Shown here piece after piece: positions 8,161 through 19,893 of a DNA stretch of 64,000 nucleotides. Position numbers and translations under genes: made by a program. This DNA is from Aeromicrobium choanae (lineage in GTDB: Bacteria > Actinomycetota > Actinomycetes > Propionibacteriales > Nocardioidaceae). The notes under the pieces were generated by a model. That model saw nothing but the letters and a program-made list of their open reading frames with translations, had not been told where the DNA came from and searched no databases. Position 1 is the first letter of the stretch, and each line of letters starts with the position of its first letter. The DNA is taken from the NCBI RefSeq assembly GCF_900167475.1, contig NZ_LT796768.1, positions 3,100,001 to 3,164,000 of the forward strand. The letters run 5' to 3'.

Positions 8161-8715
8161 ATGGCATCGAAGGCGGCGAGCATCACCAGGGCGACCGGAA
8201 CCGCGTGGACCTCGTGGGACGAGTGGCTGACCGGGCAGGGAGCCCAGCAGCTTCCGCACCCCGACATCGCGAAGCTCGCGCTGGGGCGCGTCCACGAGCT
8301 CGGCATCACGAAGCACGCCGAGAACGGGAAGCCGTTCAACGACGGCTGGTGGGCCCAGACCATCGCGATCGAGTACGGACACCAGCACGGCCTGCGGGAG
8401 AAAGGGCAGCTGTCGGCGGGCGACCACGCCGTGTCGGCGTCGAAGAAGGTCGTGGGGTCGCTCGACGAGCTGCTCGAGCGCTGGCTCGCGCTCGTGGCCC
8501 AGGACACCTTCGACGGCGTGGCGCTGGCGGGGGAGCCGCGCATCAGCTCGACGGAGAAGTGGCGGTACTGGCGGGCGAAGCTGGCGGACGGCTCATCGGT
8601 GAACGTCGACATCTCGGCCGACCGCATCGCGGTCCAGCACGCCGGGCTCGGGTCCGCGGACGAGAGTGAGCGGTGGCGTCCCTACTGGAAGGCCCGCCTG
8701 TCCGATCTCGCGTGA
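8161..8715 (+). CDS. DUF4287-like protein of unknown function
   Basis: The 184-residue soluble protein has the pattern TGTAWTSWDEWL, then a short helix, then WWAQTIAIEYGHQHGLREKG. I associate this pattern with DUF4287-type proteins, which are often next to or fused to SRPBCC/AHSA1 domains. The C-terminal ~70 residues (GEPRISSTEKWRYWRAKLAD) could be a degenerate SRPBCC-like end. No catalytic motif is visible. The ATG at 8161 is 16 bases past the response regulator stop. It ends close to the convergent helicase gene. Confidence 0.75.
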   Translation: MASKAASITRATGTAWTSWDEWLTGQGAQQLPHPDIAKLALGRVHELGITKHAENGKPFNDGWWAQTIAIEYGHQHGLREKGQLSAGDHAVSASKKVVGSLDELLERWLALVAQDTFDGVALAGEPRISSTEKWRYWRAKLADGSSVNVDISADRIAVQHAGLGSADESERWRPYWKARLSDLA

Positions 8716-8739
8716 GGTCGGTGTCCTGCTCGTGACGGA

Positions 8740-10554
8740 TCAGACTCCGTCCTCGGTCAGGGCCGTCGCGGGCAGCCAGTCGGCCCCGAGGAGCTGGGCG
8801 AGCTCGCTGAAGCCCGAGGTGTCGCCTCCCGCGGTGTCGGAGGCTGCGGCGATCCGCTCCACCATGACTCTGCCGACCTGTTCCTCCACGGTGCCCTCGG
8901 CGTAGGCGATGTGCCACGGCGAGACCTGGTGGTCGCGGTGGGTTCGGCCGGTCACCTGCCGTCCGGCGATGCCCGAGAATCGCGCTTGGTGGAAGATGCC
9001 GACCCGCGGCTCGGTGCTCCCACGGCGACCGTCGGCGAGGGTCTCGCCGGCGTGCAGACTGATCGAGGCGACTGTCGTGAACACGCAGACCTTCGCCTGT
9101 CCCGTCTGGAACCGGAGCCGCTCGGCTTCGACGTCGAACCGGTCGCGGCCGTAGATGCTGGCGACCTCGATGCCGGTCTCGCGCAGTCGGTCGGCGATCG
9201 GGTCGGCGGCGGTCGCCACGAACTCGACGGAGCACGCGACCTGGCGCTCGGCCTCGACCTGCTGGGCGATCCAGGCGACGGTCGAGTCGACGCGGATCAG
9301 TCCGGCCTTCTGCCGGAAGCGCAGCAGCGCGGAGCGGCCCTTCGCGACATTGCGGCCGCGCCGGGCGACGTCCATCTCACGACAGAACTGGCCCCATTCG
9401 GACTCATAGGCCGTCCGTTCCGCCGGGGTGAGCGCCACGGGCATGCCGAAGATCGGCACCGGCCCCCACGGTGCGGAGCGGTGCAGCATCGCCGGTGGCC
9501 GTTCCTCGGCCAGCCAGCCACGCACCAGCTTGAGGTCCGCCGCGCGCCGAGCGGGGTCGGTGGTCCACGTCGCGCCGTAGCGCCCGCGCTCCACCCCGAC
9601 GCCGTGGCGCTCGAGCGCGTCGGCGAACACGGCTGCGGGCTGCGTCGCTGAGGTCCACTCCTTCATCGGCTCGCCGAGCACCTGCGCATAGGACGGAGCG
9701 AGGTACGGCAGCTCGAGTGGCGTGTGCCCGGGCGTCGCGGTGGTCGCGATCACGAACGGCGCCTTGTCGTGCGGTCGCCCGTGTCCGGAGATCCGGGCCC
9801 AGAGCTTCCATCGCTTCGTCGTGGTGCGTCGCAGCGCGTGAGCCTCGTCCGCGATGATCACGTCCCACGTGTGGTCCTTGACCTTCTCCAACCGGTCCCA
9901 CGTGATGACCACCCATTCGAGGCCGCCGTCGCCGAGTGCCGTGATCGTGCGGCACCAGTGCCCGATCGTGATCGCCGCGGGTCGGTCGGCCACAACCAGC
10001 ACCCGCCGCGCACCGCGGAGATCTCCCACCGCCGTCGCGCCGAGAACCGCGGAGATCGTCTTGCCCACGCCGGGCTCGTCGGCCAGCAGGAACTGCCGCC
10101 CGCCCGCCGCGGCACGCGCCGCGATCGCGTCGGCCGCCTCGAACTGGATCCTCCGAGGCTCAAGTTCGTCGGTCGGTTCGGGGCTCGGCGTCGGATGGTT
10201 TGGGTTGAGGGAGTTCTCGATGAATCGACCGAGCGTGTGGGGTCCCGGAGCGTAGGGGGCGAGGTGTTCGGGCAACGCGCGTCCGACGTGGAGATGGGTC
10301 TTGACCGCCGGGTGCCAGGTGGCGCCGTCGACCTGTGTCCCATACGGAACGTCGAGCACCCACACCCGTTCACCCGGACCGGCGGCCGGCAACGGCCGCG
10401 ACTTCTGTCGCGCCCCGCCACGGCGCGCAGACGCGGTGCGTCGGCGAGCGCTGGATCGGCGAGGACTGGCCACCCCTCGGACGCTATCGGGGTGTCCGAC
10501 CCGAACAGAGCTGGCTCGCCCGGGGGAGGCGTCCCGGTCGCCGTCCCCACCCAT
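8740..10554 (-). CDS. Orphan phage-type SNF2-like DEAH helicase
   Basis: The 604-residue superfamily 2 ATPase has motif I DEPGVGKT (Lys165), motif II DEAH (Asp236-His239), motif III TTATPG, and a C-terminal RecA-like lobe ending with the motif-VI-like QVTGRTHRDHQ. The first ~60 residues are Arg/Ser-rich and may not be translated; a later start is possible. Single-gene SNF2-like helicases of this build are common in actinophage genomes, where they act in DNA replication or recombination. No other phage gene is adjacent, so this may be a domesticated or stranded copy. No nuclease domain is seen. GC content resembles the surroundings. Confidence 0.8.
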   Translation of the reverse strand: MGGDGDRDASPGRASSVRVGHPDSVRGVASPRRSSARRRTASARRGGARQKSRPLPAAGPGERVWVLDVPYGTQVDGATWHPAVKTHLHVGRALPEHLAPYAPGPHTLGRFIENSLNPNHPTPSPEPTDELEPRRIQFEAADAIAARAAAGGRQFLLADEPGVGKTISAVLGATAVGDLRGARRVLVVADRPAAITIGHWCRTITALGDGGLEWVVITWDRLEKVKDHTWDVIIADEAHALRRTTTKRWKLWARISGHGRPHDKAPFVIATTATPGHTPLELPYLAPSYAQVLGEPMKEWTSATQPAAVFADALERHGVGVERGRYGATWTTDPARRAADLKLVRGWLAEERPPAMLHRSAPWGPVPIFGMPVALTPAERTAYESEWGQFCREMDVARRGRNVAKGRSALLRFRQKAGLIRVDSTVAWIAQQVEAERQVACSVEFVATAADPIADRLRETGIEVASIYGRDRFDVEAERLRFQTGQAKVCVFTTVASISLHAGETLADGRRGSTEPRVGIFHQARFSGIAGRQVTGRTHRDHQVSPWHIAYAEGTVEEQVGRVMVERIAAASDTAGGDTSGFSELAQLLGADWLPATALTEDGV

Positions 10555-10567
10555 CGCCCCTAGGCTC

Positions 10568-10583
10568 GGGACGCTTGCGTCCC
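10568..10583. promoter_or_regulatory. Small inverted repeat between helicase and amidotransferase genes
   Basis: GGGACGC-TT-GCGTCCC is a perfect 7-bp inverted repeat in the divergent gap. It may be an operator for either gene. No T-tract follows, so it is not a standard terminator. Confidence 0.35.
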
Positions 10584-10649
10584 TTCGAGTGCGCGGGCCT
10601 GTGCCGACCGACCACGTCCCGGATCATGATCGATCAGTGAAGGAAGCCC

Positions 10650-11600
10650 ATGTGCCGCGTTCTGGCCTATCTCGGATCAGAAGTACCGCTGGAAGACCTG
10701 CTGCTCAAGCCTGAGAACAGCCTCATCAACCAGGCCCTCGATCCAGAGCGCCACCCTCAGCTCCAGCTGGCCGGCTGGGGATTCGGAGCGTGGAGCGAGC
10801 ATCTGCTCAAGGCGGACAAGCCGTTCCTCTACCACCGCCCCATGGCTGCCTTCTACGACGACAACGTCGCCGGCATCGTGCCGAGCCTCCAGGTCAGCAC
10901 CATGCTCGCCCATGTGAGAGCGGCGGACTACAACTCCAAGACCGTGCTGGCCGACGAGAACTGCCACCCCTTCTCCTTCGAGGGGACTCCGTGGATCGTC
11001 GCGCAGAACGGTGACGTGCCGAACTGGCAGCTCCTGCAGCGCGAGCTGCTGCAGCACTGCAAGGACGAGTACCTGGAGCAGATGGTGGGCACCACGGACA
11101 CCGAGTTCCTCTACGTGCTGCTGCTGTCCCTGCTCGAGAGCAACAGCGACGAGGACGTGAAGCGCGCCTTCGAGCAGGTCATGAGACTCCTCGTGCAGGC
11201 GATGAAGGACCTCGATCTGCCGGCACTGGCCAAGCTGAAGCTGGCCCTGGTCTCCCCGAACCGGATCATCGGGGTCAACGTCGGCACCGGGCACCACGGT
11301 GAGCCTGATCCGGCGGGGGACTGGGAGGAGCTGCGCAAGTCCGGCCCCGGCACGGACGACTACGCCCTCTCCATGCTCCTGGAGCCGATGTACCTGCTGA
11401 TGGGTCGCCACTTCGACCACGACGGCCCGACCTACGACTTCGAGGAGTGCACCGTCTCGGACGCGACCGGCGTCATCTTCGCCTCCGAGCCGTTGACCGA
11501 CAGCAAGGCCGACTGGGGCACGTTGGAGTTCGGCGAGATCGTGTTCCTCGAGAGGGACGGCGAGAAGATCTCCAAGACCGTCGACAAGCTGAAGGTGTAG
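10650..11600 (+). CDS. Class II glutamine amidotransferase
   Basis: The 316-residue protein begins Met-Cys, so removal of Met exposes the N-terminal nucleophile Cys typical of Ntn-type amidotransferases. The family glutaminase pattern is present: HVRAADY, ENCHPFSFEGTPWIVAQNGDV, and TDTEFLYVLL for the acidic residue. It should hydrolyse glutamine to pass ammonia to a partner or act on a gamma-glutamyl compound. It resembles stand-alone YafJ/EgtC-like proteins, but no ergothioneine genes are nearby, so the substrate is open. AAGG upstream supports ATG 10650. Confidence 0.88.
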   Translation: MCRVLAYLGSEVPLEDLLLKPENSLINQALDPERHPQLQLAGWGFGAWSEHLLKADKPFLYHRPMAAFYDDNVAGIVPSLQVSTMLAHVRAADYNSKTVLADENCHPFSFEGTPWIVAQNGDVPNWQLLQRELLQHCKDEYLEQMVGTTDTEFLYVLLLSLLESNSDEDVKRAFEQVMRLLVQAMKDLDLPALAKLKLALVSPNRIIGVNVGTGHHGEPDPAGDWEELRKSGPGTDDYALSMLLEPMYLLMGRHFDHDGPTYDFEECTVSDATGVIFASEPLTDSKADWGTLEFGEIVFLERDGEKISKTVDKLKV

Positions 11601-11780
11601 CGCGCAAGAGAGGGAGCCTGTCGTCGTCGCCGGTTGGCGTCAGGCTCGAAGTCTCAGAGATGACGTGCGCTGTGGAGGGCAACTTGGTACAAAGATGTCG
11701 CTCTCGCGGCCGCAACGTCGAAAGATCCGGCAGGACCGGTGGGCCGTCGGCGGGCGAGAGCAGCAAGCGCCAACCCCACT

Positions 11781-11842
11781 GATAACCTGACGCCGAACCA
11801 TCCTTTAACCACCGTCCTGTGAGGCGGAGAAGGAGGTCGGGC
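11781..11842 (+). promoter_or_regulatory. pyr operon leader with PyrR-binding motif
   Basis: The gap before pyrR (11601-11842) is otherwise empty. It holds a possible -10 GATAAC (11781-11786) and then GTCCTGTGAGGC (11814-11825), which fits the PyrR RNA-binding loop pattern TCCnGnGAGGC. The motif runs into the Shine-Dalgarno AAGGAGG (11830-11836), 6 nt before the TTG start. The layout suggests that UMP-bound PyrR blocks ribosome access, as proposed for mycobacteria, rather than acting through a terminator: no T-tract is present. Confidence 0.7.
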
Positions 11843-12376
11843 TTGAGCACCGTCATGGATGCCACCGACATCTCGCGTGCGCTGACACGCATCACCCACG
11901 AGATCCTCGAGCGCAATCGCGACGCCGAAGGCGTGGTGATCCTGGGGATTCCGACCCGCGGGGTCGAGCTCGCCGAGCGGATTGCCGCGAAGATGGCCGA
12001 GGTCGAGGGGACCACCATCAAGCCGGGCGCGCTCGACGTCACGATGTACCGCGACGACCTTCGCCTGAAGGCTCCCCGCGCGCTCGAGGCCACCAACGTC
12101 CCCGAGGACATCGACGGCCGCGTCGTCGTCCTGGTCGACGACGTCCTCATGAGCGGCCGCACGATCCGGGCCGCGCTCGACGCGCTGAGCGACCTCGGTC
12201 GCCCCAAGGCGGTCCAGTTGGCCGTCCTCGTAGACCGCGGTCACCGCGAGCTGCCGATCCGCGCCGACTTCGTGGGCAAGAACCTGCCCACCTCGAAGAC
12301 CGAGAAGGTCCGGGTCCGGCTCACCGACACCGACGGTGCTGCCGACTCGGTCTCGATCGAGGGGAGCGACGCATGA
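11843..12376 (+). CDS. pyrR: PyrR, pyrimidine operon regulator / uracil phosphoribosyltransferase
   Basis: The 177-residue PRTase-fold protein has [13 protein letters not shown] and the PRPP-binding loop [17 protein letters not shown]. PyrR binds UMP and attaches to the pyr leader RNA to lower pyrimidine synthesis. The start is TTG 11843, placed 6 nt after AGGAGG; ATG 11855 is the alternative. It overlaps pyrB by ATGA, and all six pyr genes overlap in sequence. The RNA site it would bind lies directly upstream. Confidence 0.95.
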   Translation: MSTVMDATDISRALTRITHEILERNRDAEGVVILGIPTRGVELAERIAAKMAEVEGTTIKPGALDVTMYRDDLRLKAPRALEATNVPEDIDGRVVVLVDDVLMSGRTIRAALDALSDLGRPKAVQLAVLVDRGHRELPIRADFVGKNLPTSKTEKVRVRLTDTDGAADSVSIEGSDA

Positions 12377-13305
12377 AGCACCTCCTGAGCGCCGGCGACC
12401 TGAGCCGCGACGAGGCCACCTTGATCCTCGACACCGCCGAGCAGCTGCTGAGCGTCGCCCAGCGTCCGATCAAGAAGCTGCCCACCCTGCGCGGCCGCAC
12501 GATCGTCAACCTGTTCTTCGAGGACTCCACGAGGACCCGGATCAGCTTCGAGGCCGCCGCCAAGCGCCTCTCGGCCGACGTCATCAACTTCAGCGCCAAG
12601 GGCTCCAGCGTCAGCAAGGGCGAGAGCCTCAAGGACACCGCGCTCACCCTTCAGGCCATGGGCGCCGACGCGGTCGTCATCCGCCACCACGCCTCGGGCG
12701 CGCCACACCGCCTCGCCACCTCCGAGTGGTCCAAGGGCGCCGTGGTCAACGCCGGCGACGGCACCCACGAGCACCCCACCCAGGCCCTGCTCGACGCCTT
12801 CACGATGCGCTCGCGCCTGGGCGACCTGGCCGGCAAGAACGTCACGATCGTCGGCGACGTCCTGCACAGCCGCGTCGCCCGCTCGAACGCGCTGCTGCTC
12901 GACACGCTGGGCGCGAACGTCACGCTCGTCGCCCCGCCCACGCTGTTGCCGGTGGGCGTCGAGACCTGGCCGGTCGAGACCTCCTACGACCTCGACGCCA
13001 GCCTCGAAAAGGCCGACGCGGTCATGATGCTGCGGGTCCAGCGCGAGCGGATGAACGCCTCGTTCTTCCCCAGCGCCCGCGAGTACAGCCGCCGCTACGG
13101 GCTCGACGTCGCCCGCATGAACCGACTGCCCGACCACGCACTCGTCCTGCACCCCGGACCCATGAACCGGGGCATGGAGATCAACGCCGACGTGGCCGAC
13201 AGCGACCGCTCGGTCATCGTCGAGCAGGTCACCAACGGCGTCGCCGTCCGCATGGCCGTCCTGTACCTGCTGCTGGGTGGCGCCACCGAGGGAGAAACTG
13301 CATGA
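12373..13305 (+). CDS. pyrB: Aspartate carbamoyltransferase catalytic subunit
   Basis: The 310-residue enzyme condenses carbamoyl phosphate with aspartate. Visible are the carbamoyl-phosphate loop [13 protein letters not shown] (about residues 53-65), the SKGES loop, the [10 protein letters not shown] segment and [11 protein letters not shown] near the C-terminus. There is no pyrI regulatory subunit nearby, as usual in actinobacteria. It is coupled by 4-base overlaps to pyrR and pyrC. Confidence 0.98.
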   Translation: MKHLLSAGDLSRDEATLILDTAEQLLSVAQRPIKKLPTLRGRTIVNLFFEDSTRTRISFEAAAKRLSADVINFSAKGSSVSKGESLKDTALTLQAMGADAVVIRHHASGAPHRLATSEWSKGAVVNAGDGTHEHPTQALLDAFTMRSRLGDLAGKNVTIVGDVLHSRVARSNALLLDTLGANVTLVAPPTLLPVGVETWPVETSYDLDASLEKADAVMMLRVQRERMNASFFPSAREYSRRYGLDVARMNRLPDHALVLHPGPMNRGMEINADVADSDRSVIVEQVTNGVAVRMAVLYLLLGGATEGETA

Positions 13306-14579
13306 GCACCGTCATCAAGGGCGCCCGGATCCTGGGCGACGAGGCCACCGACATCCTCATCGAGGACGGGGTCATCACCGCGATCGGCGCCGACCTCAGC
13401 GGCGACGAGACCGTGGACGCCACGGGCCTCATCGCCCTGCCCGGCCTGGTCGACCTGCACACCCACCTGCGCGAGCCCGGCCGCGAGGACGCCGAGACCG
13501 TCCTCACCGGAACCCAGGCCGCCGCGCGCGGCGGGTTCACGTGCGTCTTCGCGATGGCCAACACCGAGCCCGTCGCCGACACCGCCGGCGTCGTCGAGCA
13601 GGTCTGGCGCCTCGGCCGCGAGCACGGCTACGCCGACGTGCAGCCCATCGGCGCCGTCACCGTCGGACTGGCGGGGGAGCGGCTCTCCGAGCTCGGCGCG
13701 ATGGCCGACTCGGCCGCCCAGGTGCGCGTCTTCAGCGACGACGGCAAGTGCGTCAGCGACGCCGTCCTCATGCGCCGCGCGCTGGAGTACGTCAAGGCGT
13801 TCGACGGCGTCATCGCCCAGCACGCGCAGGAGCCGCGCCTCACCGAGGGCGCCCAGATGAACGAGGGCCCGCTCTCGGGCGAGCTCGGCCTCACCGGCTG
13901 GCCCGCGGTCGCCGAGGAGGCGATCATCGCCCGCGACGTCCTGCTGGCCGAGCACGTCGGCAGCCGCCTGCACGTGTGCCACCTGTCCACGCGCGGCTCG
14001 GTCGAGATCGTGCGCTGGGCCAAGAGCCGCGGCATCGACGTCACCGCCGAGGTCACGCCCCACCACCTGCTGCTCGACGACGAGCTGGTGCGCAGCTACG
14101 ACCCGATCTTCAAGGTCAACCCGCCGCTGCGCAGCAAGGACGACGTCCTCGCCGTCCGCGAGGGCCTGGCGGACGGCACGATCGACATCGTCGCCACCGA
14201 CCACGCTCCGCACCCCATGGAGGACAAGGAGTGCGAGTGGGGTGCCGCCGCCTTCGGGATGATCGGGCTCGAGACCGCGCTGTCGATCGTGCAGCAGACC
14301 ATGGTCGACACCGGCGCGCTCACCTGGAGCCGTGTCGCGGAGGTCATGAGCGCCAACCCGGCGCGCATCGGCCGAGCCACCTCCCACGGCCGTCCGCTCG
14401 CGGTCGGTGAGCCGGCCCACGTCGTGCTCTACGACCCGTCGGTCACCCGTACGATCGAACCCGCCGACACCGCGAGCCTCTCGCGCAACACGCCGTACGC
14501 CGGAAGGGAACTCCCGGGCCGCGTGGTCGCGACGTTCCTCGCCGGCAAGCCCACCGTCCTGGAAGGAAAGCTGCTTTGA
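13302..14579 (+). CDS. pyrC: Dihydroorotase
   Basis: The 425-residue class I dihydroorotase has metal-binding [10 protein letters not shown], internal His ligands (PHHLLL, HVCHLS) and the catalytic ATDHAPHP loop. It cyclises carbamoyl aspartate to dihydroorotate. The ATG at 13302 overlaps the pyrB stop; its own stop overlaps the TTG start of carA. No extra small membrane gene lies between pyrC and carA, as I recall occurring in some relatives. Confidence 0.98.
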   Translation: MSTVIKGARILGDEATDILIEDGVITAIGADLSGDETVDATGLIALPGLVDLHTHLREPGREDAETVLTGTQAAARGGFTCVFAMANTEPVADTAGVVEQVWRLGREHGYADVQPIGAVTVGLAGERLSELGAMADSAAQVRVFSDDGKCVSDAVLMRRALEYVKAFDGVIAQHAQEPRLTEGAQMNEGPLSGELGLTGWPAVAEEAIIARDVLLAEHVGSRLHVCHLSTRGSVEIVRWAKSRGIDVTAEVTPHHLLLDDELVRSYDPIFKVNPPLRSKDDVLAVREGLADGTIDIVATDHAPHPMEDKECEWGAAAFGMIGLETALSIVQQTMVDTGALTWSRVAEVMSANPARIGRATSHGRPLAVGEPAHVVLYDPSVTRTIEPADTASLSRNTPYAGRELPGRVVATFLAGKPTVLEGKLL

Positions 14580-15686
14580 CGACGTTCACTCCCGCCATCC
14601 TCGTGCTCGAGGACGGACGCACCTTCCGCGGCCGCTCGTACGGAGCCACCGGCACCACGGTCGCCGAGATCGTCTTCAACACCGGCATGACCGGCTACCA
14701 GGAGACGCTCACCGACCCGTCCTACCGCGGCCAGATCGTCGTCATGACGGCCCCGCACATCGGCAACACGGGCGCCAACCCCGAGGACTTCGAGTCCGGC
14801 CGCGTGTGGGTCGACGGCTACGTCGTGCGCGACCCCGCCCGCCAGCGCTCCAACTGGCGCTCCGACCGCTCCCTCGACGACCTGCTCGCCGAGCAGGGCG
14901 TCGTGGGCATCAGCGGCATCGACACCCGCGCCCTCACCCGCCACCTGCGCGAGCGCGGCTCCATGCGCGCCGGCATCAGCACCGAGGTCCTCGACCCCGA
15001 GGCCCTGCTGGAGCAGGTCACGGCCGCGCCGAGCATGACCGGCTCGAACTACCTCGCCGACGTCACCGTCGACGAGGCGCACGTCGTGCCGGCTGAAGGC
15101 GACAAGAAGTACACCGTCGTCGCGCTCGACCTCGGCATCAAGGGCATGACCCCGAAGCTGATGGCCCAGCGCGGCATCGAGGTGCACGTGCTGCCCGCCA
15201 CCTCCACGCTCGACGAGGTGCTCGAGCTCAACCCCGACGGCGTCTTCATGTCGAACGGCCCCGGCGACCCGGCCACCGCCGACCACCAGGTCGAGCTCGT
15301 GCAGGGCGTGCTGGAGCGCGGCACCCCGTACTTCGGCATCTGCCTGGGCAACCAGATCTTCGGCCGCGCGCTCGGCCGGGGCACCTACAAGCTCAAGTAC
15401 GGCCACCGCGGCGTGAACCAGCCCGTGCAGGACCGCACCACCGGCAAGGTCGAGATCACGGCGCACAACCACGGGTTCGCCGTGGACGCGCCGCTGGACA
15501 CCGACTTCGAGACGCCCTACGGCCCCGCGCGGGTCACCCACGTGTGCCTGAACGACGACGTCGTCGAGGGCATCGCACTGCTGGACCGCCCCGGGTTCAG
15601 CGTCCAGTACCACCCGGAGGCCGCCGCGGGTCCGCACGACGCCGGCTACCTCTTCGACCGCTTCACCGACCTCATGGAGGCAGCAC

Positions 15687-15703
<17 letters not shown>
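14576..15703 (+). CDS. carA: Carbamoyl-phosphate synthase small subunit
   Basis: The 375-residue glutaminase subunit has the N-terminal CPSase_sm_chain domain ([14 protein letters not shown]) and a C-terminal class I amidotransferase with nucleophile Cys in [11 protein letters not shown] and the YHPEA catalytic His-Glu. It supplies ammonia to CarB. The start is TTG 14576, formed by TTGA overlap with the pyrC stop and preceded by GGAAGGAAAG. It overlaps carB by 17 bases. Confidence 0.98.
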
Positions 15704-18997
<3,294 letters not shown>

Positions 18998-19001
<4 letters not shown>

Positions 19002-19819
19002 GCTTCGGCAGCCGCGCCCACGTGGCGATGCAGGCGTACGGTCCGCTGTGCGTCGGCATCGACCCGCATGCCCAGCTGCTCGAGCAGTGGGGGCTCGAGG
19101 ACTCCGTCGAGGGTCTCGACCGGTTCGCCGCCACGTGCGTGGAGGCCTTCGCGGGCAAGGTGGCGTTCGTGAAGCCGCAGTCCGCGTTCTTCGAGCGGTT
19201 CGGCGCTGCCGGGGTGGCGATCCTCGAGCGCACACTGCAGGACCTGCGGCACACCGGCTCGCTGACGATCCTCGACGTGAAGCGCGGCGACATCGGCTCC
19301 ACCGCGACCGCCTACGCCGACGCCTACCTCGACGACGACGCCCCGATGGCGGCCGACGCGATCACCGTCAGCCCGTACCTGGGGTTCGGCTCGCTGACGC
19401 CGTTCTTCGCGGCGGCCGAGAAGAACGACGCGGGCGTGTTCGTGCTCGCGTTCACCTCGAACCCGGAGGCGATCCGCTTCCAGGCCGCCACCACGTCGTC
19501 GGGCATGTCCGTGGGCGACGAGATCCTCGTCGAGCTCGGGCAGGCCAACGAGGGTGCTTCTCCGATGGGCTCCTTCGGTGCCGTCATCGGTGCCACGGTG
19601 GCTCACCTCGACACGCAGCGGCTCGGCTTCAACGGCCCGATCCTGGTGCCCGGCTTCGGCGCCCAGGGCGGCACGATCGACGACCTGCGCCGCCTCTTCG
19701 AGACCGTCACCGACCAGATCGTCCCGTCGACCTCGCGCGACGTCCTCGCGAAGGGCCCCGACGTCAACGCCCTCCGCGCCGCCGCCGCCGCCACCAACGA
19801 CGCGCTGTCCCTGCTGTAG
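18998..19819 (+). CDS. pyrF: Orotidine 5'-phosphate decarboxylase (mycobacterial type)
   Basis: The 273-residue decarboxylase makes UMP from OMP. The catalytic motif is [15 protein letters not shown], and [10 protein letters not shown] lies near the N-terminus; the length fits the longer type-2 family. It is the last gene of the pyr operon. In many actinobacteria mihF follows pyrF; here 5.7 kb of opposite-strand genes lie between. A large inverted repeat follows its stop. Confidence 0.97.
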
Positions 19820-19826
19820 CCCTGGG

Positions 19827-19876
19827 AGTGACGTTTCGGGGGTCTCACACGGCGTGTCGCCCCCGCAAACGTCACT
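19827..19876. terminator. 50-bp inverted repeat between pyrF and the CHAT gene
   Basis: Left arm 19827-19842 (AGTGACGTTTCGGGGG) pairs with right arm 19860-19876 over 16 bp with one bulged base; ACAC/GTGT within the loop can extend it. It sits in the 74-bp gap between two convergent genes, so it could end transcription from both sides, although neither end has a T-tract. It could alternatively be a dispersed REP-like element. Confidence 0.55.
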
Positions 19877-19893
19877 GCCAGCGCTCCGTCAGC

